A stretch of DNA of 64,000 nt from Palleronia sediminis (GTDB lineage: Bacteria > Pseudomonadota > Alphaproteobacteria > Rhodobacterales > Rhodobacteraceae). Position 1 is the stretch's first letter, and each line of letters starts with the position of its first letter. Below the pieces are notes generated by a model that saw only the letters and a program-made list of their open reading frames with translations, ran no database searches and was not told where the DNA came from. A program made the translations under genes and the position numbers. The stretch spans positions 1 to 64,000 of the forward strand of contig NZ_SNAA01000018.1 of the NCBI RefSeq assembly GCF_004358695.1. Direction: 5' to 3'. This document shows positions 18,233 through 26,932 of the stretch, piece by piece.

Positions 18233-18886
18233 TCAGGCGACTCCGGTGCCGATGGGGCAGGTGACGCCGGTTCCACCCAGGCCGCAATAGCCGCCCGGAT
18301 TCTTGGCCAGGTATTGCTGGTGATAGGCCTCGGCCATGTAGAACGCCCCGGCCTCGCGGATCTCGGTGGTCGAGGCGCCATAGCCCGCATCCTTGAGCCG
18401 GGCGTCGAAGGTCTCGCGCGATTTCTCGGCGGCGGCGCGCTGCGCCTCGGTGGTGACGTAGATCCCCGAGCGGTATTGCGTGCCGCGATCGTTGCCCTGC
18501 CGCATCCCCTGGGTCGGGTCGTGGCCTTCCCAGAACACCTTGAGCAGATCCTCGTAGGCGATCTTTTCGGGGTCGTAGACGACCCGCACCACCTCGTTAT
18601 GGCCGGTCTTGCCGGTGCAGACTTCCTCGTAGGTGGGGTTCGGGGTGTAGCCCGCGGCATAGCCCGCCATCGTCACCCAGACGCCGGGCAGCTTCCAGAA
18701 CATCCGCTCCACCCCCCAGAAACAGCCCATGCCGAAGATCGCGACCTCCATCCCGTCGGGCACCGTCATGTCGAGCGCCCGGTCGAGCACGAAATGCCGC
18801 TCGGCCGTGGGAATGGGCTGGGCGCGACCGGCAAGCGCCTGGTCGGGCGAGGGCATTTCGGTGGATTTGCGCAGCATCTGGAACAT
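18233..18886 (-). CDS. msrA: Peptide methionine-S-sulfoxide reductase A
   Basis: Repairs oxidised methionine. The 217-residue protein has the catalytic cysteine C55 in GMGCFWG, followed by [22 protein letters not shown] and the HDPTQ motif, all typical of MsrA. About 45 residues precede the core, as in the longer MsrA type of E. coli. The ribosome site GGAG lies upstream of the ATG at 18886. A second cysteine pair for recycling may be the C-terminal [11 protein letters not shown]. Confidence 0.94.
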   Translation of the reverse strand: MFQMLRKSTEMPSPDQALAGRAQPIPTAERHFVLDRALDMTVPDGMEVAIFGMGCFWGVERMFWKLPGVWVTMAGYAAGYTPNPTYEEVCTGKTGHNEVVRVVYDPEKIAYEDLLKVFWEGHDPTQGMRQGNDRGTQYRSGIYVTTEAQRAAAEKSRETFDARLKDAGYGASTTEIREAGAFYMAEAYHQQYLAKNPGGYCGLGGTGVTCPIGTGVA

Positions 18887-18939
18887 GGCGGGACTCCGTT
18901 GACGGTTTCACCGGATATAGGGGCGGCGCGGGGCTTTCG

Positions 18940-20181
18940 CTACTCCGCCACCTGTCCGGGGGCGGGCGGCAGCACGCGCGACAGCACCGTTTCATGCCCC
19001 GGCGCGGGGTGGCGCGGGATGAGCAGCGCCAGCACCAGAGACACCGCCGCCATGGACGCGGCCAGCCCGAAGACGCCGCCGGGGCTCGTCACCCAGAGAT
19101 ATCCCAGCCCCGCGGGCAGGAACACGGCGGCGATATGGTTGATGGTAAAGGCGACCGCGGCCGTGGGAGCGATGTCGCGGGGGTCGGCGATCTTCTGGAA
19201 ATAGGTCTTGAGCGCGAAGGCCAGCGCGAAAAAGACGTGATCGACGACATAGAGAACGGCCGCCAGCATCACGCCCCAGCCGAAGTAATACAGGCCGCCA
19301 TAGGCGAGAAAGACGCAGACCAGCCCGGCATATTCGAAACACAGCGCGTTGCGTTCGCCGAACCGCGCCACGGCCCGCCCCATGAACGGCGCGAGCACCA
19401 TGTTGGCTAGGAAATTGACGATGAAGAGCGCCGTGACCTCGTGCACGTCGAAGCCGAATTTCTCGACCATCATGAAGGCCGCGAACACGACGAAGATCTG
19501 CCGCCGCGCGCCCGACATGAATTGCAGCGCATAATAGAGCCAGTAGCGGCGGCGCAGCACGAAGCTCTTGTGCTGGGGGTCGGGCGATTCGAATTGCGGG
19601 TAGGCGAGCGCGCAGAACACCGCGATGACCGCGCAGGCCCCGCCGGCGATGGCATAGACCGTGCCATAGCCCAGCTCGAAGGTGCGCCATGTCGCGACGA
19701 GCAGCCCATAGCTCAGCAGCGACGCACCCGAGCCCACCGCGACGATCATGCCGAGCGTCTGGGGCGCGCGCTCCTTGGGGATCCATTGCAGTTGCAGCGA
19801 CTGGGCGACCGTCTCGTAATAGTGAAACCCGATCGAGCTCAGCATCGTCAGGGTGAGGATGCCGCCAAGGGTGGGAAACTGTGCCGTCAGCGCCGTGGCG
19901 ACCCCCAACAGCATCAGCGAGATCAGCGCGAGCGCCTGTTCGCGGATCACCATGATGAGCAGGATCACCCCGATGGCGAGAAAGCCGGGGATCTCGCGGA
20001 TCGAGTGAAGCCAGCCGATCTCGACCCCGGTAAAGCCCGCCGCCTCGATCACGAAGTTGTTGAGGAGCGCCGACCACGTCGCAAAGGCGAGCGGCATGGC
20101 GAAGGCCATGAGAAACAGCAGGGTGTCGGGGCGGCGCCAACGCGGAAGCGACCGCGCCTCGTCGAGTGTCATGCGGGCCAT
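18940..20181 (-). CDS. MFS transporter
   Basis: A 413-residue membrane protein with about twelve hydrophobic segments in two halves and a polar central loop near residue 195 (YPQFESPDPQHKSF). It belongs to the major facilitator superfamily. The substrate is not evident and no regulatory gene is adjacent. The start at 20181 (MARMTLDEARS) gives a short cytoplasmic N-terminus; longer in-frame extensions are low-quality sequence. It is divergent from the SurA-like gene with 145 bp between. Confidence 0.82.
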   Translation of the reverse strand: MARMTLDEARSLPRWRRPDTLLFLMAFAMPLAFATWSALLNNFVIEAAGFTGVEIGWLHSIREIPGFLAIGVILLIMVIREQALALISLMLLGVATALTAQFPTLGGILTLTMLSSIGFHYYETVAQSLQLQWIPKERAPQTLGMIVAVGSGASLLSYGLLVATWRTFELGYGTVYAIAGGACAVIAVFCALAYPQFESPDPQHKSFVLRRRYWLYYALQFMSGARRQIFVVFAAFMMVEKFGFDVHEVTALFIVNFLANMVLAPFMGRAVARFGERNALCFEYAGLVCVFLAYGGLYYFGWGVMLAAVLYVVDHVFFALAFALKTYFQKIADPRDIAPTAAVAFTINHIAAVFLPAGLGYLWVTSPGGVFGLAASMAAVSLVLALLIPRHPAPGHETVLSRVLPPAPGQVAE

Positions 20182-20326
20182 TCCGCAGGGATACGCCCGG
20201 TCGCGAACCGTGGCGAGCGGATTGTTGCCCCGCGTGTCGCGACGCAGGGGGCGGGATCGGAACTTCGCGCGGATGCGTCCGTTGGCCGCGCATAGCCAAG
20301 TTTCAAGCGATAACAGGAGACGCCCC

Positions 20327-21223
20327 ATGATGAACCGTCTGTCCACCACCGCGCTGGCCCTCGTCCTGGCCGCGCCCCTCGCCATCGCCCCCGCGCTTGC
20401 GCAGGATGCAGGTGCCTCGCAATCCACCGGCGGCGACGCAGGCGCGTCCACGCAGGAGATGAGCCCCGATTCGGTCGTCGTGTCGGTCGATGGCGACGAG
20501 ATCACCTTTGCCGACGTTCTGGCGGGGGTCGATGCGCTGCCGCCGCAGATCCGCCAGCAGCTTCCGCCGCAGCAGCTTGTCGGCATCGTCGTGAATCAGC
20601 TCGTGCTGCGCGAACTGATCCTGCGCGACGCCGAAGCGCAGAACCTCGGCGACGATCCCGAGGTGGCCGAATTGCAGCAGGGCACGACCGATCGCGCCCG
20701 CGACAACGCCATCGCGCAGGTCTATGTCCGGCGCGAGCTCGAAAGCGCGACGACGGATGACGCGATCCAGCAGGCCTATGACGCGATCAAGGAAAACGCC
20801 GAGGGCGAGGTGCCCCCGCTCGAGGCCGTGCGCCCCCAGCTCGAGCAGCAGTTGCAGGAACGCGCCCTGTCCGACCTGCGCGAACGGCTCGAGGATGGCG
20901 TCGAGATCGTGTTCTACGGCCCCGATGGCGAGCCGCAGGAAGTTTCGACCGGGTCCGATGACGGCGGCGACGACATGGATCGCGACGACGAGATGGAGGG
21001 CGATGTCAGCACCGGCGGCGATGCCGGCAGCGAGATGATGCCCGACAACGGCGGCGACGGGACCGAGACCGAAGGCGACGAGAGCGGGTCCGAAGAGACC
21101 GAGCAGCCCGAGGCCGAGGAAACCGAAACCGAGGAAGCGGAAACCGGCTCCGACGGGGTCGAGGCTGAGGATCTCGGGGTCGACGAGGAGGTCGAGACCG
21201 AAAGCTCCGAATCGCAGAACTGA
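20327..21223 (+). CDS. SurA/PpiC-like periplasmic protein lacking the isomerase domain, with acidic tail
   Basis: A 298-residue protein with a clear Sec signal (residues 1-26, ending APALAQ). Residues about 47-195 resemble the helical chaperone part of SurA/PrsA proteins (VVVSVDGDEITFADVL, then VVNQLVLRELIL, and a long C-terminal helix). The parvulin isomerase domain that normally sits between the two helical parts is absent. From about residue 205 the chain is a Glu/Asp/Gly-rich tail reaching the C-terminus. Ribosome site AGGAGA precedes the ATG. A chaperone-like or adhesive periplasmic role is inferred only. Confidence 0.75.
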   Translation: MMNRLSTTALALVLAAPLAIAPALAQDAGASQSTGGDAGASTQEMSPDSVVVSVDGDEITFADVLAGVDALPPQIRQQLPPQQLVGIVVNQLVLRELILRDAEAQNLGDDPEVAELQQGTTDRARDNAIAQVYVRRELESATTDDAIQQAYDAIKENAEGEVPPLEAVRPQLEQQLQERALSDLRERLEDGVEIVFYGPDGEPQEVSTGSDDGGDDMDRDDEMEGDVSTGGDAGSEMMPDNGGDGTETEGDESGSEETEQPEAEETETEEAETGSDGVEAEDLGVDEEVETESSESQN

Positions 21224-21254
21224 TCTCGCGACGCGCATTCCCGTGATGCAAGAG

Positions 21255-21279
21255 CGGCCCCGGATCTCCGGGGCCGTTT
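21255..21279 (+). terminator. Terminator between the SurA-like gene and priA
   Basis: CGGCCCCGG pairs with CCGGGGCCG around ATCT and is followed by TTT. It lies between two converging genes. Confidence 0.75.
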
Positions 21280-21284
21280 CGCGT

Positions 21285-23492
21285 TCAGTAAAAGCTCTGC
21301 GGGTCGATATCGACGGTCAGGCGGATATCGCCCTTGGGCTTTACCGCCGCCAGCCATTCGGCGACGGCCGCCTGCAGGGGGGCGGACTTGTCGGCCTTGA
21401 CCAGCATCCGCACCCGGTGGCGTCCGCGGATGCGCGCGATGGGCGCGGGTGCGGGGCCGTAGAGATCCGCCCCGATCCGGCGCAGCGGCGCATCGGCCCG
21501 CGCCAGCGCCCGGCCGAGGTCGAACACCGCCTGCAAGTCGGGCGAGCTCAGCACGATGCCGGCCATGCGCCCGTAGGGCGGCACCCCGGCGGCGCGGCGC
21601 TCGGCCGCCTCGGCGCGCCAGAACCCGTCCTCGTCGCCCGCGAGGATCGCGCGGATCACCGGGTGCTCCGGCTGGAACGTCTGGAGCAGCGCCGCGCCCG
21701 GACGCTCGGCCCGCCCCGCGCGCCCCGCCACCTGCCGCATCAACTGGAACGTCCGCTCGGCCGCGCGCAGGTCCGAGCCCTGCAACCCGAGATCGGCGTC
21801 GATCACCCCCACCAGCGTCAGCAACGGGAAATTGTGGCCCTTGGCGACAAGCTGGGTGCCAACGACGATATCGGCGGCGCCGGCGGCGATGGCCTCGATC
21901 CGGGCCTTGAGCGCGCGGGCGCTGGCATGGAGGTCCGAGGACAGCACCTCGATCCGGGCGTCGGGAAACAGCGCGGCGGCCTCTTCGGCCATGCGTTCGA
22001 CCCCCGGCCCGACGGGCGCGAGCCTGCCCTCGACCGCGCAGGAGGGACAGGCCGGCGGCACGGGGCGGGATTCGCCGCATTGGTGGCAGACGAGCCGCTT
22101 TGAGAACCGGTGCTCGACCATGCGCGCGTCGCAATGGTCGCAGCCGATCATGTGCCCGCAGGCGCGGCACACCGTCACCGGCGCATAGCCCCGGCGGTTG
22201 AGGAAAAGCAGCGATTGCTCGCCCCGTTCGAGCCGCTCGGCCACCGCGGCCCGCAGCGCGGGCGACACCCAGCGGCCCGCAGGCACGTCCTGCGCGCGCA
22301 TGTCGATGGCCTGCATCCGCGGCATGGCGCGGTCGCCGAACCGCGAGGTCAGCGTCAGCGCGGCATATTTCCCCGCCTCGACATTGGCCCATGTCTCGAG
22401 CGACGGCGTGGCCGAGGCCAGCACCACCTGCGCCGAGGCGATCGAGGCGCGCAGCACCGCCATGTCGCGCGCCGAATAGCAGACGCCGTCCTCCTGCTTG
22501 TAGGACGTGTCGTGTTCCTCGTCGACGACGATGAGGCCGAGATCGCGGAAGGGCAGGAACAGCGACGACCGCGCGCCGACCACGAATTGCGCGCCGCCCT
22601 CGGCCACCATCTTCCAGCAGCGGCGCCGTTCGGTCTGGGTGACGCCGTGGTGCCATTCGGCCGGGCGGGCGCCGAACCGCGCCTCGACGCGGGCGAGGAA
22701 CTCGGCCGTGAGCGCGATCTCGGGCAGCAGAACCAGCGCCTGCCGGCCCGAGCGCAGGCAGGCGGCGACCGCCTCGAGATAGACCTCGGTCTTGCCGGAC
22801 CCGGTGACGCCCCGCAGCATCGTCGTCCCGTAGGCGCCGCCGCGCACGGCCTCGGACAGCTTGGCCGCCGCCGCCGCCTGATCGGAGGCGAGCGGCTTGC
22901 CCGGCAGATCGGGGTCGAGCGGCGGATAGGGAGTGTCGCGCGGGGCCTCGCGCTCGTCGATGGCGCCGAGCCTGACCAGCCCCTTGACAACCGAGGTACC
23001 GACCCCGGCCATGCCCGCGAGCTCCGACAGGGTAAAGGTCAGCCCGCCGTGATCGTCGAGCACCGCCATCACGCGCCGGCGCGCGTCGGTCATGCGCTCG
23101 GGCGTGGCGGCGCCGCGCGCATAGACGCGCCGCGTGCCGACATCGTGGCCCAGTCCCGGCGTGCGCGTGGCCAGCCGCAGCATCGCGGGCAGGGGGGTCA
23201 GCGTGTAATCGGCCGCCCGCGCAAGAAAGACGCGCATCTCGTCGCGCATCGGGATCGCGTCGAGCACGCGGTGGACGGGGCGCACCTTTGCCGGGTCGAA
23301 GCCGCCTTCGCCCGGTCCCCAGACCACACCCGTCACCCGGCGCGGCCCCAGAGGCACCTCGACGAAATCGCCGAGCGAACAGCCCCGGTCGGGCGCGCGG
23401 TAGTCGAGCGTCCGGTCGAGCGGCTGCGTCGTCAGCACCGCGACGAGATCGCCGGGGGCGAAACCTGTCTGTGGGTCGGTCGGGCGGGTCAT
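21285..23492 (-). CDS. priA: Primosomal protein N' (replication restart helicase)
   Basis: The 735-residue PriA restarts stalled forks by loading the replicative helicase. Visible are Walker A GVTGSGKTEVYL, the DEEHD box, and a cluster of eight cysteines (CRAC, GCDHC, VCHQC, ACPSC) that binds two zinc ions. The C-terminal helicase motifs include QLVAKGHNFP and QVAGRAGRAE. The start at 23492 (MTRPTDPQTG) was chosen because the N-terminal 3'-DNA-binding domain begins right after it. It has its own divergent promoter region facing DUF484. Confidence 0.95.
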   Translation of the reverse strand: MTRPTDPQTGFAPGDLVAVLTTQPLDRTLDYRAPDRGCSLGDFVEVPLGPRRVTGVVWGPGEGGFDPAKVRPVHRVLDAIPMRDEMRVFLARAADYTLTPLPAMLRLATRTPGLGHDVGTRRVYARGAATPERMTDARRRVMAVLDDHGGLTFTLSELAGMAGVGTSVVKGLVRLGAIDEREAPRDTPYPPLDPDLPGKPLASDQAAAAAKLSEAVRGGAYGTTMLRGVTGSGKTEVYLEAVAACLRSGRQALVLLPEIALTAEFLARVEARFGARPAEWHHGVTQTERRRCWKMVAEGGAQFVVGARSSLFLPFRDLGLIVVDEEHDTSYKQEDGVCYSARDMAVLRASIASAQVVLASATPSLETWANVEAGKYAALTLTSRFGDRAMPRMQAIDMRAQDVPAGRWVSPALRAAVAERLERGEQSLLFLNRRGYAPVTVCRACGHMIGCDHCDARMVEHRFSKRLVCHQCGESRPVPPACPSCAVEGRLAPVGPGVERMAEEAAALFPDARIEVLSSDLHASARALKARIEAIAAGAADIVVGTQLVAKGHNFPLLTLVGVIDADLGLQGSDLRAAERTFQLMRQVAGRAGRAERPGAALLQTFQPEHPVIRAILAGDEDGFWRAEAAERRAAGVPPYGRMAGIVLSSPDLQAVFDLGRALARADAPLRRIGADLYGPAPAPIARIRGRHRVRMLVKADKSAPLQAAVAEWLAAVKPKGDIRLTVDIDPQSFY

Positions 23493-23639
23493 GGCCCCCG
23501 CGACATGAGGCGGCGCGCGCCCGCGTGCAAGGCTGTCGCAGCGCCGCATCGCTCGGACGTGACATGGTCGGAGGCGGGCGACACCGCCCGGCGGCCCTGC
23601 TAGGGTCGGGGCCAACAACAACAAGACCACCCGAGGCAC

Positions 23640-24347
23640 ATGAGCACAAATACCCTGACGGACCCCGCGCTCCGCAAGGAGATCCTGTCCGATCCGCAGG
23701 CCCTTCTCGACGATCCCGAGGTCATGCGCGCGCTGATCTCGGCTTCGGACGGGGCGGCCAACGACAATGTCGTGGACCTGCGCTCGGTCGCCATGGCCCG
23801 GCTCGAGGCCCGGCTCGACCGGCTCGAGGACACGCATCGCCACGTCGTCGCGGCGGCCTACGAGAATCTCGCCGGCACGAACATGATCCACCGGGCAATC
23901 CTGTCGCTGCTCGAGCCCCAGCGGTTCGACGGCTTTCTCGAGGCGCTGCGCGGCCCGGTCGCGGATACGCTGCGCGTCTCGTCGGTGCGGCTGCTGCTCG
24001 AATCGGGGGGTGATCGCGGCGGGGCCGAACTGGGCGCGCTGGGCGATGTGCTGGGGTTGGCCGAACAGGGCTATTGCGCCCTTTACGCCGAGCCGGGCGC
24101 CTATGGCGCGCCGCGCCGCGTGACGCTGCGCCAGATCGGCGGCGGCGATCCCGAGGTCCACGGCGCGCAGGCCCCCGCGATCCGGTCCGAGGCGTGCCTG
24201 ACACTCGATCTCGGGCGCGGGCGCCTGCCGGGAATGCTGATTCTCGGCGCCGAGGATCCGCATCAGTTCGGGCCGGGGCAGGGCACCGACCTGCTGAGCT
24301 TCTTCGCCGGCGTGATCGAGCGCAGCCTGCGCCGTTTCCTGCGGTGA
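23640..24347 (+). CDS. DUF484 family protein
   Basis: A 235-residue protein of the DUF484 family, typically found immediately upstream of xerC in proteobacteria. Its fold is GAF-like, with an N-terminal helical segment (DPEVMRALISASD, then LEARLDRLEDTHRHVV). Function is not established. The start codon follows AGGCAC. Its stop overlaps the GTG start of xerC, so the two are translationally coupled. Confidence 0.88.
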   Translation: MSTNTLTDPALRKEILSDPQALLDDPEVMRALISASDGAANDNVVDLRSVAMARLEARLDRLEDTHRHVVAAAYENLAGTNMIHRAILSLLEPQRFDGFLEALRGPVADTLRVSSVRLLLESGGDRGGAELGALGDVLGLAEQGYCALYAEPGAYGAPRRVTLRQIGGGDPEVHGAQAPAIRSEACLTLDLGRGRLPGMLILGAEDPHQFGPGQGTDLLSFFAGVIERSLRRFLR

Positions 24348-25258
24348 TCTCGCCGGGGCTCGGGCGCGCGCTGGAGGATTGGCTCGACCATCTGCGCGGC
24401 GTGCGCGGCGCCCCGGCCTCGACGCTCGATGCCTATCGCGCGGATGTCACGGCGTTCCTGCGGTTCCAGCAGGAGCATCTGGGCGAAGAGTCCGGCACCG
24501 CGCTGCTGGCGCGGATCGGGGTGCGCGACATGCGCGCCTACATGGCGCATGCCCGCGCGCGGGGCCTGTCGGCGCGGTCGCTGGCGCGCGCCCTGTCCTC
24601 GGTGCGCGCCTTTGCGCGGCACCGCGCCGAACGCGACGGATTCGACGCGACCGCCATCCTCAGCGCGCGCAGCCCGAAATACCTGCGCCGCCTGCCGCGC
24701 CCCGTGGCCGAGGACGCCGCGCGCGACCTGATCGACGCGGTGGACGCCAACGCGGCCGAGCCGTGGGTCGCGGCGCGCGATGCCGCGGTGCTGACGCTGC
24801 TCTGGGGCTGCGGGCTGCGGATTTCCGAGGCGCTGGGGCTGGATGCGGGGGTCCGTCCGCTGGGCGCGCGGTTGCGGATTCTGGGCAAGGGCGGGAAAGA
24901 GCGGGTCGTGCCGGTGCTGCCGGTCGCCGCGCAGGCGGTCGAGACCTATGCGCGGCTCTGCCCCCATCCGCTCGTTCGGGGGACGGCGCTGTTTCGCGGG
25001 GTGCGGGGCGGGCCGCTGAACCCGCGGATGGTGTCGCGCGCGATGGAGCTTGCCCGCGCGCAGCTCGGCCTGCCGGCCACGGCGACGCCGCACGCGCTGC
25101 GCCATTCCTTTGCCACGCATCTGCTGGCGGCCGGCGGCGATCTGCGCGCGATCCAGGAGCTTCTGGGCCACGCCTCGCTGTCCACCACCCAGGCTTATAC
25201 GGGTGTCGACACGGCGCGACTGATGGCGGTCTACGAGAAAGCCCACCCGCGCGGCTGA
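24344..25258 (+). CDS. xerC: Tyrosine recombinase XerC
   Basis: Resolves chromosome dimers at dif together with XerD. The 304 residues have a SAM-like core-binding domain followed by the catalytic domain. The catalytic residues are all visible: Arg in GLRISEAL, Lys in GKGGKERVVP, His-x-x-Arg in HALRHSFATH, His in LGHASLS, and Tyr in QAYTGVD. The GTG start at 24344 overlaps the DUF484 stop. XerD is not in the window. The gene converges with pheA, leaving 6 bp between the stops. Confidence 0.93.
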   Translation: MISPGLGRALEDWLDHLRGVRGAPASTLDAYRADVTAFLRFQQEHLGEESGTALLARIGVRDMRAYMAHARARGLSARSLARALSSVRAFARHRAERDGFDATAILSARSPKYLRRLPRPVAEDAARDLIDAVDANAAEPWVAARDAAVLTLLWGCGLRISEALGLDAGVRPLGARLRILGKGGKERVVPVLPVAAQAVETYARLCPHPLVRGTALFRGVRGGPLNPRMVSRAMELARAQLGLPATATPHALRHSFATHLLAAGGDLRAIQELLGHASLSTTQAYTGVDTARLMAVYEKAHPRG

Positions 25259-25264
25259 GCCGCG

Positions 25265-26098
25265 CTAGTGGCGGCGCGGATCGGCGGGATAGACGCCGAG
25301 GATCTCGAGCATGTCGGTGAAATAGCCCAGCTCGTCGAGGGCGAGCGCGAGCCCCGGATCGTCGGGATGCCCCTCGACATCGGCATAGAACTGCGTCGCG
25401 GAAAACGACCCGCCGACCATGTAGCTCTCGAGCTTGGTCATGTTGATGCCGTTGGTCGCGAACCCCCCGAGCGCCTTGTAAAGCGCGGCGGGGATGTTGC
25501 GCACGCGGAACACGAAGGAGGTGACCATGCCGTGATCGCCGCGCCGCGACAGGTCGGCCTGCGGGGCCATCACCAGGAACCGCGTCGTGTTCGTGTCCTG
25601 GTCCTCGATCCGGCGCGCCAGCACGTCGAGCCCGTGTATCTCGGCGGCGAGTTCCGACGCCAGCGCGCCCTCGGCGGGGTCGCCCAGCCGCGCCACCTCG
25701 GCCGCGCCGGCGGCATTGTCGGACCAGGCCAGCCGCTCGAGCCCGTGCGCAGCGAGGAAATCGCGGCACTGGCCGAGCAGGATCGACATGCCGCGCACCC
25801 GCCTGAGATCGGCCAGCGTCGCGCCGGGCACGCCCATGACGTTGATATGCACCCGCACGAACGCCTCGGCCACGATGTGCAGCCCCGAATGCGGCAGCAG
25901 CGAATGGACGTCGGCGACCCGCCCGTATGTCGAGTTCTCGACCGCGATCATGGCAAGGTCCGCCTCGCCCGAGCGGACGGCCTCGAACGCGTCCTCGAAG
26001 GTCTTGCAGGGCAGCGGAGAGAGGTCGGGCCGGGCCTCGCGGCAGGCCTCGTGGGAATAGGCGCCAAGCTCGCCCTGGAACGCGATCCGTCCGCTCAT
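25265..26098 (-). CDS. pheA: Prephenate dehydratase
   Basis: Converts prephenate to phenylpyruvate for phenylalanine synthesis. The 277-residue enzyme is monofunctional, with no chorismate mutase domain. It shows FQGELGAYSHEA, the VENSTYGRV motif and NTTRFLVM, followed by an ACT regulatory domain (GFATNGINMTKLESY) where phenylalanine normally binds. The start at 26098 (MSGRIAFQG) fits family length. It is divergent from the cytochrome gene. Confidence 0.94.
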   Translation of the reverse strand: MSGRIAFQGELGAYSHEACREARPDLSPLPCKTFEDAFEAVRSGEADLAMIAVENSTYGRVADVHSLLPHSGLHIVAEAFVRVHINVMGVPGATLADLRRVRGMSILLGQCRDFLAAHGLERLAWSDNAAGAAEVARLGDPAEGALASELAAEIHGLDVLARRIEDQDTNTTRFLVMAPQADLSRRGDHGMVTSFVFRVRNIPAALYKALGGFATNGINMTKLESYMVGGSFSATQFYADVEGHPDDPGLALALDELGYFTDMLEILGVYPADPRRH

Positions 26099-26216
26099 TC
26101 GTCCCGCCCCGTCATCCGACCCGCCGCCCGTCATTTGGTCGCGTCCCATATCGCTTGCGATTTGCGGGCGGAAGGGGCAAGAGGAGCGCGTTCAGCGACA
26201 CGGGGCCCAAAGCGAC

Positions 26217-26744
26217 ATGTTCGACACGATGACACTGACCAAGATCGTCGCAGGTTTCTGCGGCTCGTTCCTGGTGTTCCTTCTCGGGGTATGGGCCGCC
26301 GAAGAAATATATCACGTCGGCGGCGGACACGGCGATGTCGAACAGGCCTATTCCGTCGAGCTTCCCGAGGGCGAAGGCGATGCCGAGCCCGAGGTCGAGG
26401 CGGGCGATCCGCCGGTCGAGGAACTGCTGGCCTCGGCCGATGTCGGCGCGGGCGAGCGGGTGTTCGGCAAGTGCCGCGCCTGCCACCAGCTCGAGCAAGG
26501 CGCCAACGCGGTCGGCCCCTATCTCTATGGCGTGGTCGGGCGCGAGGTCGGCGCCGCCGAGGGTTACGCCGCCTATTCCGGCGCGCTGTCCGAGCATTTC
26601 GAGGTCTGGGATGCCACGGCGCTCTATGACTTCCTCAAGGATCCCCGCGGCACCGCGCCCGGCACCTCGATGAGCTTCAACGGCCTGCCCGACCCCGAGG
26701 ATCGCGCGAACCTGATCGCCTATCTCGACGCGACGGACGGCTGA
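26217..26744 (+). CDS. cycM: Membrane-anchored cytochrome c552-type protein
   Basis: A 175-residue class I cytochrome c. One N-terminal membrane anchor (about residues 8-28) is followed by an acidic linker rich in Glu, Pro and Gly. The haem site CRACH is at C86/C89/H90 and the distal ligand M152 lies in GTSMSFNG. This layout matches the Paracoccus CycM/cytochrome c552 family that carries electrons from bc1 to cytochrome oxidase. A strong hairpin follows the stop, so it is probably a single-gene transcript. Confidence 0.87.
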   Translation: MFDTMTLTKIVAGFCGSFLVFLLGVWAAEEIYHVGGGHGDVEQAYSVELPEGEGDAEPEVEAGDPPVEELLASADVGAGERVFGKCRACHQLEQGANAVGPYLYGVVGREVGAAEGYAAYSGALSEHFEVWDATALYDFLKDPRGTAPGTSMSFNGLPDPEDRANLIAYLDATDG

Positions 26745-26770
26745 GCCGCCCCCGCACCGCCACCACCCGC

Positions 26771-26800
26771 GATGCCGGTCCCCGAAGGGGCCGGCATCTT
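26771..26800 (+). terminator. Terminator after the cytochrome gene
   Basis: GATGCCGG-T-CCCC pairs with GGGGCCGGCATC around a GAA loop with one bulged base, then TT. The stem is long and GC-rich; the U-run is short. Confidence 0.6.
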
Positions 26801-26932
26801 GCGTTTCAGGGCCCGCCCCGCGGCATCCGGGCGCGGGTGTTCACGCGCTGTCACGGGATTTCAACTTGAACGCCGCACCGGGACGCCCTTAGCCTTGCGC
26901 GACTTGCCGCCCATCCAATGCCGGAGACATCC

